From contig NZ_LGTQ01000010.1 in assembly GCF_001306455.1 (NCBI RefSeq), positions 1 to 64,000 on the forward strand: a stretch of 64,000 nucleotides of DNA. The letters are read 5' to 3'. Under the pieces are notes generated by a model that saw nothing but the letters and a program-made list of their open reading frames with translations, ran no database searches and had not been told where the DNA came from. Within the stretch, counting starts at the first letter, position 1. Every line of letters starts with the position of its first letter. This document shows positions 37,599 to 46,471 of the stretch, one piece after another. This DNA is from Jiulongibacter sediminis. Lineage in GTDB: Bacteria > Bacteroidota > Bacteroidia > Cytophagales > Spirosomataceae. The translations under genes and the position numbers were made by a program.

Positions 37599-38360
37599 TT
37601 AAATGATATATTCAAATTCTTTATTCCCAAATTGAATAAGTCCTAATCTGGTTTCCATTAAAAGCCTGCCGTCCTGGCCTATACCCTTTATTCTTCCTTC
37701 AAACTCCTCTCCGTTTTCCAGATATATATGCCATTCTTCTCTCCTGAACATTCTGTCAAGGTAACGTTCTTTTTGAAGAGCGAAACTCCCGTTTTTTAAA
37801 TGGAGATACTCCTTTTCAATGCTTTCACATAGGGTTTCAAGAACATTTTCCTTCACAAAGGTCTGATTAGTCAAATTCTTCAGCGAAGTGGCCAAAGGCA
37901 CAGAAAAGTGCTGCTGATTAATATTCACACCCACCCCTATCATACTATTTGCCAGAACATTACCTGCGATCATACTCTCAATAAGGATTCCACCCACCTT
38001 CTTCTGACCCACAAAAATATCATTCGGCCATTTTATTTTTACCTCTTCATTTTTCAAAAATACTGAAAGAGCATCAGCAATAGCCAAGGAAACAGCAACA
38101 TTGAGTTTAAACTGTTCTAAAACCGGTAAAAAAAACGGTTTGTAAATTAGCGTAAATGTCAGGTTTTTGCCCGGTTCTGCATACCACTTATTGCCTCTTT
38201 GACCCTTTCCATGGGTCTGATTGTCCGTTAGTACAATTGTGCCTTCGTCCAGACTCTCGGATTGAATTTTTTGAGAGGCCCAGTCGTTAGTAGAATGACA
38301 AGTTGGCAGGTAAATGGACTTTTTGCCTGTAAAAAGAGTTTTGGGCTGAATATTGTTCAA
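37599..38360 (-). CDS. birA: Biotin--[acetyl-CoA-carboxylase] ligase
   Basis: A 253-residue monofunctional biotin protein ligase without the N-terminal DNA-binding domain of E. coli BirA. Visible: STNDWASQ, the biotinyl-AMP loop GKGQRGNKWYAEPGKNLTFT, KWPNDIFVGQKKVGGILIE and a small C-terminal SH3-like domain (FEGRIKGIGQDGRLLME). It attaches biotin to carboxylase carrier domains. A minus-strand -7 box lies at 38430-38437. Confidence 0.94.
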   Translation of the reverse strand: MNNIQPKTLFTGKKSIYLPTCHSTNDWASQKIQSESLDEGTIVLTDNQTHGKGQRGNKWYAEPGKNLTFTLIYKPFFLPVLEQFKLNVAVSLAIADALSVFLKNEEVKIKWPNDIFVGQKKVGGILIESMIAGNVLANSMIGVGVNINQQHFSVPLATSLKNLTNQTFVKENVLETLCESIEKEYLHLKNGSFALQKERYLDRMFRREEWHIYLENGEEFEGRIKGIGQDGRLLMETRLGLIQFGNKEFEYII

Positions 38361-38429
38361 GATGTCTTAACTTAGCTCGTTTAAAATGAGTACCTGAAAA
38401 CTACAAAACAATGTCATCGGGTACTTCCG

Positions 38430-38437
38430 CAAAAATA
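38430..38437 (-). promoter_or_regulatory. -7 box of birA
   Basis: TATTTTTG on the minus strand, 70 bases before the birA ATG, inside the 94-base gap divergent from rsfS. Confidence 0.45.
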
Positions 38438-38454
38438 GTTGTAAAAGATACTGA

Positions 38455-38853
38455 ATGAAAAAAGAAAAGCAGCTTTCAAGCTCTGAATTAAGCCTGAATG
38501 TCTTAGAGGGGATGATTGAGAAAAAAGCAGGCAACATCATTGTCATGGATTTAAGGAAGGTGCATAATGCTATTGCAGATTATTTTGTGATATGTTCCGG
38601 TAATTCTGACACTCAGATTGATGCCATCGCAAAATCCGTTGAAGAAACCGTATACAAAAAAACAAATCAGGATCCCTGGAATCGTGAAGGTCGCCAAAAC
38701 CGTGAGTGGATACTGCTTGACTACGTCGATGTCGTGGTTCATGTTTTCCAGAAAGAAAAGCGATCTTTTTACGATATCGAATCCTTGTGGGGTGATGCCG
38801 ACTTCACCTATTTTGGTGAAGACATGAAGCCTTCTAAAACCCCTGTTCTCTAA
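38455..38853 (+). CDS. rsfS: Ribosome silencing factor RsfS
   Basis: A 132-residue Iojap/RsfS protein that binds ribosomal protein uL14 on the 50S subunit and blocks subunit joining in starvation. Signatures: IIVMDLRKVHNAIADYFVICSGNSDTQ, NREWILLDYVDVVVHVFQ and YDIESLWGDA. First gene of a pair with ftsH, 29 bases apart. Confidence 0.94.
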   Translation: MKKEKQLSSSELSLNVLEGMIEKKAGNIIVMDLRKVHNAIADYFVICSGNSDTQIDAIAKSVEETVYKKTNQDPWNREGRQNREWILLDYVDVVVHVFQKEKRSFYDIESLWGDADFTYFGEDMKPSKTPVL

Positions 38854-38882
38854 TCCAATAAGAATTTTATAAATCAAATTAT

Positions 38883-40946
38883 ATGTCACAAGAAAACAAC
38901 TCATTACCTCCTAAACCCAAGAAAAAGACACCAATGGGGAGTGGACCGGGTTTTCAGGGCTGGATTATTCTCGCCTTAATTCTCGGAATCATTGGGGTAA
39001 TGTTTTTCTCAAATAGCAAAAGCTTGTCCCCAATTAAGTATAAAGAGCTGGAGCAAATGGTTCTGGACGGGGATGTCGATAAAGTCGCCGTAGTTTCGGG
39101 AGCGGATGTAGTAGAAGTTACACTTTCATCTGAAGCCCTTCAAAAACAGGAGTACAAAACTTTGCTGGGCAATAACCGGTATACATCCGGGCCTCACATG
39201 AAAGTTGATATCGTTAGCGAAGTCGCGTTTATGACTGAATTCAATAACTTTATTAAAAACTCGAGCCTTTCAGAGACCCGCAAGACTCAGCTTTACCCTG
39301 AGCCAATTCATCGTGAGGATATCATGAACACTTTGTTCAATTGGCTTCCGTTGATCCTTTTCTTTGGTTTAATGTACTTCCTGATGACCAGAATGGCGGG
39401 TGGCGGTGGCCCTGGCGGTGCCTTATTCAATATTGGCAAATCAAGAGCAGCACTTTTTGATACGGACAATAAGGTTAAAATCACTTTTAAAGATGTGGCT
39501 GGCCTGGATGAGGCTAAGGAAGAGTTAACTGAAATTGTTGATTTCCTGAAAAAGCCGAAAAAATATACTGAGCTGGGTGGTAAAATCCCAAAAGGAGCCC
39601 TTCTCGTTGGCCCTCCGGGTACAGGCAAGACCCTGATGGCAAAGGCTGTGGCAGGTGAGGCGAGCGTTCCGTTCTTCTCACTTTCAGGCTCTGATTTTGT
39701 AGAAATGTTTGTGGGTGTTGGTGCAGCCAGAGTAAGAGACCTTTTTAAACAAGCCAAAGAAAAGGCACCATGCATCATTTTCATCGATGAGATTGACGCT
39801 GTAGGTAGACTAAGAGGCCGTGGTGCCATGCCTGGAGGTAATGACGAGCGTGAAAATACACTCAACTCCCTTCTGGTAGAAATGGACGGATTTGGGTCAG
39901 AGGCCGGAATCATCATCATTGCAGCGACAAACCGCCCTGATGTTCTTGATCCTGCGTTGCTTCGCCCGGGTCGTTTTGACCGACAAATCAGCGTAGATGC
40001 ACCGGATATCAATGGTAGAGAAGCGATTTTCAAGGTTCATATGAGACCGTTGAAACTTGCCGACGAAGTAAATGCTAAAAAGCTGGCGACTCAAACTCCA
40101 GGTTTTGCTGGTGCTGAAATTGCAAACGTTTGTAATGAAGCTGCCCTTTTGGCTGCCCGCCGTGAGAAAAAGGCTGTAGAAATGATTGATTTTCAAGATG
40201 CCATTGATCGAGAGATTGGAGGTTTAGAGAAGAAAAACAAACTTATTTCTCCAGAAGAGAAAGAGATTGTGGCGTTCCATGAAGCCGGTCATGCTGTAAC
40301 GGGTTGGTTCCTGGAGCATGCAAATCCATTGGTTAAAGTGAGTATTGTCCCTCGTGGTATAGCGGCCTTAGGCTACGCTCAATATCTTCCAAAAGAGCAA
40401 TACCTTTACCGAACAGAGCAAATGTTCGACGAGATGTGTATGGCCTTGGGTGGTCGTGCGGCGGAAGATGTGGTTTTCGGGAAAATTTCAACAGGTGCCC
40501 TAAGTGATCTGGAGAAAATCACTAAAATGGCCTACAGCATGGTGACGATTTATGGATTGAACGATGCTATCGGCAATCTTTCTTTCTATGATTCTAAAGG
40601 TCAAAGTGAATATAATTTCACAAAGCCTTACTCAGACGAAACTGCAAATAAAATTGACGCGGAAGTTAAAAAGTTGGTTGATGAAGCCTATAAAAGAACT
40701 CGTGACCTGTTACTTGAAAAGAGAGAAGAATTAGATAAACTAGCTCAGGAGCTTCTCAAAAGAGAAATTCTTTATCAAAGTGACCTCGTTGAGCTAATCG
40801 GTGAACGTCCTTTCGACAAACCAACTGCCTATCAAGAGTATATGGATCAGAAATCTGACTCTGACGAGGAAGAAAAATCAGAAGATAGCGATCTGAATGA
40901 ACCTTCTGAAGAAACTGAGGAATCGGAATCTGCCAAAGAGGCTTAA
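38883..40946 (+). CDS. ftsH: ATP-dependent zinc metalloprotease FtsH
   Basis: Membrane-bound AAA protease of 687 residues that degrades unassembled membrane and regulatory proteins. Two membrane segments (about 27-43 and 148-165) flank a periplasmic domain. The AAA domain has Walker A GPPGTGKT, Walker [12 protein letters not shown] and the second region [20 protein letters not shown]. The zinc-binding HEAGH is at 466-470. An acidic Ser/Glu-rich tail closes the protein. Co-directional with rsfS; ends in a hairpin terminator. Confidence 0.97.
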   Translation: MSQENNSLPPKPKKKTPMGSGPGFQGWIILALILGIIGVMFFSNSKSLSPIKYKELEQMVLDGDVDKVAVVSGADVVEVTLSSEALQKQEYKTLLGNNRYTSGPHMKVDIVSEVAFMTEFNNFIKNSSLSETRKTQLYPEPIHREDIMNTLFNWLPLILFFGLMYFLMTRMAGGGGPGGALFNIGKSRAALFDTDNKVKITFKDVAGLDEAKEELTEIVDFLKKPKKYTELGGKIPKGALLVGPPGTGKTLMAKAVAGEASVPFFSLSGSDFVEMFVGVGAARVRDLFKQAKEKAPCIIFIDEIDAVGRLRGRGAMPGGNDERENTLNSLLVEMDGFGSEAGIIIIAATNRPDVLDPALLRPGRFDRQISVDAPDINGREAIFKVHMRPLKLADEVNAKKLATQTPGFAGAEIANVCNEAALLAARREKKAVEMIDFQDAIDREIGGLEKKNKLISPEEKEIVAFHEAGHAVTGWFLEHANPLVKVSIVPRGIAALGYAQYLPKEQYLYRTEQMFDEMCMALGGRAAEDVVFGKISTGALSDLEKITKMAYSMVTIYGLNDAIGNLSFYDSKGQSEYNFTKPYSDETANKIDAEVKKLVDEAYKRTRDLLLEKREELDKLAQELLKREILYQSDLVELIGERPFDKPTAYQEYMDQKSDSDEEEKSEDSDLNEPSEETEESESAKEA

Positions 40947-40970
40947 TTCAAAAGATAGATAGTGACATAA

Positions 40971-41004
40971 AAAAGCCCTGAGTTCAAATGAACCCGGGGC
41001 TTTT
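40971..41004. terminator. Terminator shared by ftsH and the DUF937 gene
   Basis: AAAAGCCC and GGGCTTTT arms with an inner GTTC/GAAC pairing. Lies between two convergent genes and has A- and T-runs on both sides. Confidence 0.8.
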
Positions 41005-41027
41005 ACTTTCACCTATTTGAAGGTAAA

Positions 41028-41666
41028 TTATCTTCTGCCAAAGAGACCACCAAGTAAACCTCCCAGACCTCCTTTCTTAGCACCACTATTTAACACCATA
41101 CCTGCTACGTCATCCAGAATACTACCATCACCATCAGCATCAAGAAATGTCTCAATAAGACTTTGCTGCCTACTTCCCTGACCACCACCAAGAAGTCCGC
41201 CAAGAACATTAGAAAGACCACCGGCATCCTGAACACCATTTTGTCTTGCTTGCTTACCTAAGACTCCCATTAGGATCGGAGCAGCTACCTTCAGAATTTG
41301 GGAAACCTGAGCCATATCCATACCTGATTTTTGACTAAGGGCTGCTTCCACATTAGTTTGCTTACTACCTAGAATATGACCAAGAATTCCGGCACCATCG
41401 TTTACTACTGAATCATCAACACCGCCTTGGAATAAACCTCCAAGATTATCAAGGATGCTTCCGTCGTGCTTACCCATAACTGCTCCTAAAAGACCTTCAG
41501 CACCCTGCGGGCTGGAAGCATTTTTTTGCATCGCACCCATTAATACCGGCATTGCAATGCTTAGTAAGTCAGCAGTTTTGTTTTGCGGAGCCCCCGTGCT
41601 TCCACTTACACCGCTAATAATTGTTTTACCGAGGTCGCTATTTAGTAGATCTAAAATTCCAGCCAT
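41028..41666 (-). CDS. DUF937 family protein with internal duplication
   Basis: The frame extends upstream to 41735, but the promoter box at 41712-41719 lies inside that extension, so the ATG at 41666 (MAGILDLL) is the start: 212 residues. Two similar halves: LLSIAMPVLMGAMQ with HDGSILDNLGG, and ILKVAAPILMGVLG with GDGSILDDVAG. The DADGDGSILDD loop resembles a calcium-binding loop. The tail is Gly/Leu rich (GGLLGGLFGRR). No signal peptide. Family function unknown. Confidence 0.85.
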   Translation of the reverse strand: MAGILDLLNSDLGKTIISGVSGSTGAPQNKTADLLSIAMPVLMGAMQKNASSPQGAEGLLGAVMGKHDGSILDNLGGLFQGGVDDSVVNDGAGILGHILGSKQTNVEAALSQKSGMDMAQVSQILKVAAPILMGVLGKQARQNGVQDAGGLSNVLGGLLGGGQGSRQQSLIETFLDADGDGSILDDVAGMVLNSGAKKGGLGGLLGGLFGRR

Positions 41667-41711
41667 TTTTGTTGTTAAGGTTTTTTTTGTTAATACAGAT
41701 CTTAAATGTAG

Positions 41712-41719
41712 CAAAAATA
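41712..41719 (-). promoter_or_regulatory. -7 box of the DUF937 gene
   Basis: TATTTTTG on the minus strand, 46 bases before the ATG at 41666; it decides the start choice. Confidence 0.5.
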
Positions 41720-41779
41720 AACTACATAAATTCATGACTGATTTTCAGTCTTATTTATGACTTAACAAGCGGTGCAAAG

Positions 41780-42553
41780 TCACTTTATGAACCCTAATGA
41801 AAGTATAAATTGATCTGTGGAAAAGAAGAATTCTTTTGGAGTATTGGCCGGGCCAATCTCCGTTTCTGCGATATTGGCTATTCCACCTTCATAGCGAAGG
41901 TCAAAAAAGAAGGATTTGAACTCAAAACCAAGTCCAAAAACAGAATTGATAACCGGTCGGTTGAAGTAATTAAAATTAAAGTCAGGGACGGTATATGGTT
42001 TCAGTGCTTCTTGTAAAGCTTTATTTTGCTTCAAAGCAGTTGATACCACAGGCCCACCGAAGACTCTCGCATCTCTGAATCTAATTCCTAAAAGAACGGG
42101 TACATCAATCGCTGAAAAACGGGCATCCACACGATTTAAAAGATTCCCTGAACGGTCAATAAAATCAAAACGGCCGCCCTTGGTGGCATAGATAAATTCA
42201 GGTTGTAAATAAAATGAGCCTCTGATGAAACGGATAAAAGCAGCACCCTGAAAACCATTTCCAAAAGCAGAATTCGAGATCAGTTCGTCCCTGACAATAA
42301 CTCCATTATTAATAAGTGGTGTCCCGTTTGCTGAGACACGAGTTACATTTCCACCGGGGGTGTTTATTTGAGTTTTACTGAATCCTCCACGAACGCCCCA
42401 CTGAAACTGAAGCTCTCTTTCATTATAAGCAGCATCTTCCTCGTTTATCTCCACCGGAATAGCTGGCAAGCCCTTGGACGTATCAGGAACCATATGTTGA
42501 GAAAAAACCGGAAAGAAGCCAATAAGGCAACATGCAATAAGTAGAAATCTCAT
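41780..42553 (-). CDS. PorT-family outer-membrane beta-barrel protein
   Basis: Start set at 42553 because it gives a signal peptide (MRFLLIACCLIGFFPVFSQ) and lies downstream of the -7 box at 42582-42589; an in-frame extension to 42607 is unlikely. The 257-residue product has alternating aromatic strands typical of an 8-strand barrel (FQWGVRGGFSKTQI, FYLQPEFIYATKGG, DVPVLLGIRF) and ends in FILSLGFIK. PorT-like proteins include type IX secretion components, but this is the generic family and no other por genes are near. Confidence 0.84.
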   Translation of the reverse strand: MRFLLIACCLIGFFPVFSQHMVPDTSKGLPAIPVEINEEDAAYNERELQFQWGVRGGFSKTQINTPGGNVTRVSANGTPLINNGVIVRDELISNSAFGNGFQGAAFIRFIRGSFYLQPEFIYATKGGRFDFIDRSGNLLNRVDARFSAIDVPVLLGIRFRDARVFGGPVVSTALKQNKALQEALKPYTVPDFNFNYFNRPVINSVFGLGFEFKSFFFDLRYEGGIANIAETEIGPANTPKEFFFSTDQFILSLGFIK

Positions 42554-42581
42554 AATCCTTGAGGTTAGGATGAATGAAAAA

Positions 42582-42589
42582 CAAAAATA
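42582..42589 (-). promoter_or_regulatory. -7 box of the PorT-family gene
   Basis: TATTTTTG on the minus strand, 29 bases before the chosen ATG. Confidence 0.5.
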
Positions 42590-42672
42590 ACGCCATTTTG
42601 AGAACAACTCTGTTCTGAAAATGATCTACTTCTAAAATAAATTGATTTCTAAGGTTTTATCGTCATTTGCAT

Positions 42673-42680
42673 TAATTTTG
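42673..42680 (+). promoter_or_regulatory. -7 box of the histidine phosphatase gene
   Basis: TAATTTTG, 28 bases before the ATG at 42709. Confidence 0.5.
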
Positions 42681-42708
42681 CGGCCATTGCTAATACAACA
42701 GGCACTAA

Positions 42709-43341
42709 ATGAGCACAAAGCATATTTTTCTGATCAGACACGGCGAAACCGACTATAATAAAAGAGGTATTGTGCAAGGCAGTGGAATTGACTCAGATTT
42801 GAATGAAATTGGCAAGAAACAGGCCGAAGCTTTTTTCTCAGCTTACAAGGATGTGCCGTTTGATGCTGTTTATACCTCTGCTCTGAAAAGGACACATCAA
42901 AGCGTTAAAGGTTTTCTGGAACAGGAACTACCCCATATCATTTTACCTGGTCTCAACGAAATCTCATGGGGACATAAAGAAGGAAAGGCCCCTGACCCTA
43001 ACAATGACAGCTCATATTTTCAGTTGATAGATCAATGGAGAAGGGGGGAGACTCATATACCAGCTACAGGTGGAGAAAGCCCGGAACAAGTGGCCGGAAG
43101 ACAAAAAGAAGCCATTGATAGAATTTTAAAGCATGAAGATGAGAGGCTGGTTCTGGTTGCAATGCACGGCAGAGCTATGCGAATTTTATTAACCTGGCTT
43201 AGTGGATTGCCTTTGTCTGAAATGGATTGTTTCCACCACCAGAACCTTTGCCTTTATAAACTGGAATACTCTTATCTAACAAACAAGTTTCAGATTCTTG
43301 AGGCAAATAATACCGACCACCTTCAGGTTTTAGCGGTGTAG
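42709..43341 (+). CDS. Histidine phosphatase family protein
   Basis: A 210-residue phosphoglycerate-mutase-like phosphatase. Catalytic His11 lies in FLIRHGETDYN, with the second His in VAMHGRAMRILL, and TSALKRTHQS supplies the conserved Arg. WGHKEGK and GGESPEQVAGRQ are also typical. The substrate could be a phosphosugar or cobalamin-type phosphate; nothing nearby decides. A separate promoter and 88-base gap separate it from the LytS gene. Confidence 0.9.
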   Translation: MSTKHIFLIRHGETDYNKRGIVQGSGIDSDLNEIGKKQAEAFFSAYKDVPFDAVYTSALKRTHQSVKGFLEQELPHIILPGLNEISWGHKEGKAPDPNNDSSYFQLIDQWRRGETHIPATGGESPEQVAGRQKEAIDRILKHEDERLVLVAMHGRAMRILLTWLSGLPLSEMDCFHHQNLCLYKLEYSYLTNKFQILEANNTDHLQVLAV

Positions 43342-43429
43342 ATTTTCAGCCATTTATGCATCAGTAAAACCTATGATGTAAATTAGAACTTAGTCGAAAC
43401 AATTTCGCTTAACTTCGTTGCATTCATTT

Positions 43430-44491
43430 ATGGGTTCAAAAAAAGCATATTGGATATATCAAATCGTTGGCTGGTCAGTCTACTTTCTTTCTGATCTGGC
43501 AAATAATCTTGCTTTTTTAACTTTCAATTTTGACGAATTCAATCGCATCATTGGAAGTATTGTGGTCAATGTAGCTGCGGGTGTAGCTATGACGCATATT
43601 TTCAGAGTGATATTTAAGCGTTATCACTGGATAAAACTCCCGGTTACCCAATTGGTTCTACGCAGTATTGGAGTGGTTGGTCTAATCACTTTCGTGCTTG
43701 CTGCTATTAATATTCCGATAGGTTCTGAATTCATCAATACCGAGAAAATGAACTGGGCTATCAGAGATATCTCATACATTATTAATTATGGTAAGCCGGT
43801 TCTGATTTGGGTGTTGATTTATGTTTTTTATGCTTATGCCACTGAGCGAAGGAATGCAGAAGTAGAACGTGTAAAACTTGAAGCGTCTATGAAAGAGACC
43901 GAGGCTAAAGTTTTACGTGCTCAGATGAACCCACATTTTGTTTTCAACGCTTTAAATAGCATCAGGGCACTCATTACCGAAGACCCGAAAAAGGCTAGCA
44001 ATGGGATTACTCAACTCTCAAACCTACTTAGAAGCTCTTTGATAACACATCGAAGAACAACCGTAAGCTTAAAAGAAGAATTAAAAACCATAGAAGATTA
44101 TCTCAGTCTTGAAAAGATAAGGTATGAAGATCGGCTGCAATCCAAATTTGACATCGCTCCTAATACGTTAAGTATTCAGGTTCCGCCAATGATGCTTCAA
44201 ACTTTGGTTGAAAATGCTATCAAGCATGGAGTTCAAAAAGCTCTTCGATGGGGCTTTATTGAAATAAAAACACTTATCGAAAACAACCACCTGGCCATTA
44301 TCATCAGAAATACCGGTCAATTAGAGGACAATAAGAACAAGAGAAACAGTACCGGTTTTGGTATTGAAAATACAAAGCGACGACTACATCTTTTATATGG
44401 AAATCGTTTCAAGTTTAATATTCATCAGGAAGACAAATTGACCGTCAGGGCTGAAATTTGGATTCCATTAGATCAACCAAAAGAATCATGA
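43430..44491 (+). CDS. LytS/YehU-type sensor histidine kinase
   Basis: An upstream TTG would extend the frame by four codons; the ATG at 43430 (MGSKKAYW) is preferred, giving 353 residues. Four hydrophobic segments occupy about 7-135, then a coiled coil (KLEASMKETEAKV) leads to the His_kinase domain with His169 in QMNPHFVFNALNSI and an ATPase domain (VENAIKHG, GFGIENTKRRL). It overlaps the response regulator start by 4 bases (ATGA). The ligand is unknown. Confidence 0.92.
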   Translation: MGSKKAYWIYQIVGWSVYFLSDLANNLAFLTFNFDEFNRIIGSIVVNVAAGVAMTHIFRVIFKRYHWIKLPVTQLVLRSIGVVGLITFVLAAINIPIGSEFINTEKMNWAIRDISYIINYGKPVLIWVLIYVFYAYATERRNAEVERVKLEASMKETEAKVLRAQMNPHFVFNALNSIRALITEDPKKASNGITQLSNLLRSSLITHRRTTVSLKEELKTIEDYLSLEKIRYEDRLQSKFDIAPNTLSIQVPPMMLQTLVENAIKHGVQKALRWGFIEIKTLIENNHLAIIIRNTGQLEDNKNKRNSTGFGIENTKRRLHLLYGNRFKFNIHQEDKLTVRAEIWIPLDQPKES

Positions 44492-45237
44492 GAACCATCA
44501 TTATTGACGACGAAAGATTAGCAAGAAATGAGCTAAAAAGACTCCTGGAAGAATTTCCCAGAATTAATATTATTGGCGAAGCGGCTAATGCTGACGAGGC
44601 TATTCCGATGATTGAAGAAATGGAGCCAGATCTTCTTTTTCTAGATATTCAGATGCCCGGAAAAGATGGTTTTGAACTTCTGGAAGCTCTTGAAGACCGC
44701 GTTCCTGATGTTATCTTCACCACAGCTTATGATGAATATGCTCTAAAAGCTTTTGAGTTCAATGCTCTTGACTATATCATGAAGCCTATTGATACAGCTC
44801 GTCTCGCGGAAGCAATTCAGAGGGTTGAAGAGGAGAAGAAAGAGGCCCAATCTGATGATAAGAGCGAACCAAAAGAAGGAGAACTCGGAGTTCATGATCA
44901 GGTTTTTGTAAAAGATGGTGAGAAATGCTGGTTTGTCAGACTTGGAAAAGTTAGGTTGTTTGAATCAATGGGAAATTATGTCAGACTCCATTTTGATGAT
45001 CAGAAACCAATGATTCTCAAATCGTTGAATAGCCTTGAGGAGCGTCTTGACTCAAAAATCTATTTTAGGGCTAACAGAAAACACATCATCAACCTCAATT
45101 GGATCGATAAAATTGAGCCTTGGTTCTCTGGCGGTCTACTCGTCACTTTAAAACCGGGAGAAATAGGCCCGGGAGGTGAGAAAATAGAAATTTCAAGAAG
45201 ACAGGCGATTAAATTCAAAGACCTAATGAGCCTTTGA
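44488..45237 (+). CDS. LytTR-type response regulator
   Basis: The frame runs back to 44458, but the ATG at 44488 overlaps the kinase stop in the standard ATGA manner and begins the receiver sheet directly (MRTIIIDDE): 249 residues. Phospho-acceptor Asp53 (FLDIQMPGKDG), TAYDEYALKAFEFNALDYIMKP, and an acidic linker about 112-130 rich in Glu/Lys. The LytTR DNA-binding domain (about 145-248) shows RLFESMGNYVRLHF, RKHIINLNWI and ISRRQAIKFK. Functions with the upstream kinase. Confidence 0.94.
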   Translation: MRTIIIDDERLARNELKRLLEEFPRINIIGEAANADEAIPMIEEMEPDLLFLDIQMPGKDGFELLEALEDRVPDVIFTTAYDEYALKAFEFNALDYIMKPIDTARLAEAIQRVEEEKKEAQSDDKSEPKEGELGVHDQVFVKDGEKCWFVRLGKVRLFESMGNYVRLHFDDQKPMILKSLNSLEERLDSKIYFRANRKHIINLNWIDKIEPWFSGGLLVTLKPGEIGPGGEKIEISRRQAIKFKDLMSL

Positions 45238-45278
45238 TTCAGCATATTTCAATAAAACCGAATGAAAGTGGAATATAC

Positions 45279-45302
45279 AAAAAGAGGCCTAAGCCTCTTT
45301 TT
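45279..45302. terminator. Bidirectional terminator between LytTR regulator and exbD
   Basis: Perfect 10-base arms AAAAAGAGGC and GCCTCTTTTT with a 4-base loop; exbD stop is 3 bases beyond. Confidence 0.85.
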
Positions 45303-45305
45303 CGT

Positions 45306-45704
45306 TTAATCTAGTTCAGTGGCCAACACCATTCGTATTCGAAGACGAGCTCCCATACTCATAATGTCTACCAGATCCTGAATAGTGAGACTTTGAGCCG
45401 CTCTTAAAATCACCGTAGGCTCTTCCATTCCAGCCGTCGCTGTCATCAATTCATGTTCCAGCTGTGGAAAAGGCACATTGCGACGATCAATAAAATAAGC
45501 TTTATCTTCAGTAATTGACAAGGTGATTGGCTGCTTACTTACCTCATGTGTAGCCGTATCAGCCTTCGGCAAGAGTAGTTTTATGACATTAGGGCTCCCA
45601 AGTGTTGCTACAATCAAAAAGAACAACAAAAGGAAAAACATGATATCATTAAGCGAAGCCGTTTGAACCTCCGCTTCAAAACGTCTTTGTCTTTTCAGCT
45701 TCAT
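45306..45704 (-). CDS. ExbD/TolR-family biopolymer transport protein
   Basis: A 132-residue protein with one N-terminal membrane segment (about 19-40) preceded by LNDIMFFLL, where the Asp is the conserved proton-path residue, and a periplasmic domain. It pairs with the ExbB-like gene 2 bases upstream and would energise TonB-dependent receptors, or a Tol-type system; gene order cannot decide which. No tonB gene is in the window. Confidence 0.9.
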   Translation of the reverse strand: MKLKRQRRFEAEVQTASLNDIMFFLLLFFLIVATLGSPNVIKLLLPKADTATHEVSKQPITLSITEDKAYFIDRRNVPFPQLEHELMTATAGMEEPTVILRAAQSLTIQDLVDIMSMGARLRIRMVLATELD

Positions 45705-45706
45705 AA

Positions 45707-46396
45707 TTACGAGGCGGGTTCATTAAGTGTATCCAGGAAGTCCATTACGGTAGCCTGAAGATGAATACTGAATTTATCAATCATCATATTAATACCATGA
45801 TAAGCAGAGTAGGCGATCAAACCAACCACCAAACCTGAGAACGAGGCAATCATTTTCTCATATAAACCATTTGAGATGGTTTCAATGGAGAACTCCCCGG
45901 TTACTGAAATTTCATAAAAAATGCGGATGATACCGGAAATAGTACCCACGAAACCCAACGTTGGAGCCACACCCGCAATCAAACCCAAATAGCCCATATT
46001 CTTTTCCATTTTTGAGATTTCCAGGTTGGACTGAATTTCCATGGCACTTTCAATATCCTTTACCGGCCGACCGATACGAGCTATTCCTTTTTCAAGAATT
46101 CGGGAAATTGGGAGGTTTGTACTCTTACACATCGCAATAGCTGACCTCATATCTCCTCTGAGAATGTTGTCTTTGAGAGACCTCAAAAAACCGAAATCAA
46201 TTTTTGAGGATTTTTTAATAAACAGATATCGCTCTGCCATTAAAAAGAAGGTTACGAAAAGCAGGATTAAAATTGGATAAACGACGAATCCGCCTTTCAA
46301 TAAGAGCTCGAAATAATTAATACTGGTAGAGGAAGCCGTAAGCGTTGAATCTATCCCGGCAGCGGCCGGAACTTGAAGCAAAATGTTTTGCAACAT
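45707..46396 (-). CDS. ExbB/TolQ-family proton channel
   Basis: A 229-residue inner-membrane protein with three hydrophobic segments (about 33-55, 138-165, 180-200). The MotA/TolQ/ExbB signature is visible in LGLIAGVAPTLGFVGTISGII and GLVVGLIAYSAYHG. Forms the stator with ExbD. Its N-terminal region before the first segment is likely periplasmic. No clear promoter box is seen upstream in the 75-base gap to the antiporter gene. Confidence 0.92.
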   Translation of the reverse strand: MLQNILLQVPAAAGIDSTLTASSTSINYFELLLKGGFVVYPILILLFVTFFLMAERYLFIKKSSKIDFGFLRSLKDNILRGDMRSAIAMCKSTNLPISRILEKGIARIGRPVKDIESAMEIQSNLEISKMEKNMGYLGLIAGVAPTLGFVGTISGIIRIFYEISVTGEFSIETISNGLYEKMIASFSGLVVGLIAYSAYHGINMMIDKFSIHLQATVMDFLDTLNEPAS

Positions 46397-46471
46397 GTGA
46401 AAAGGATTAATTTATATGAACTGGTTAACTAACTCGATGGTGCACGATAATATTATGCAAATTACAAATTT

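Noticed and set aside
39308-40033. Long antisense open frame (241 codons) within ftsH
   Set aside because: It is the mirror of the conserved AAA domain on the other strand, has Pro/Ser-rich composition and no start context; a shadow frame.
43418-43429. TTG start giving four more N-terminal residues for the LytS-like kinase
   Set aside because: The ATG at 43430 is the simpler start.
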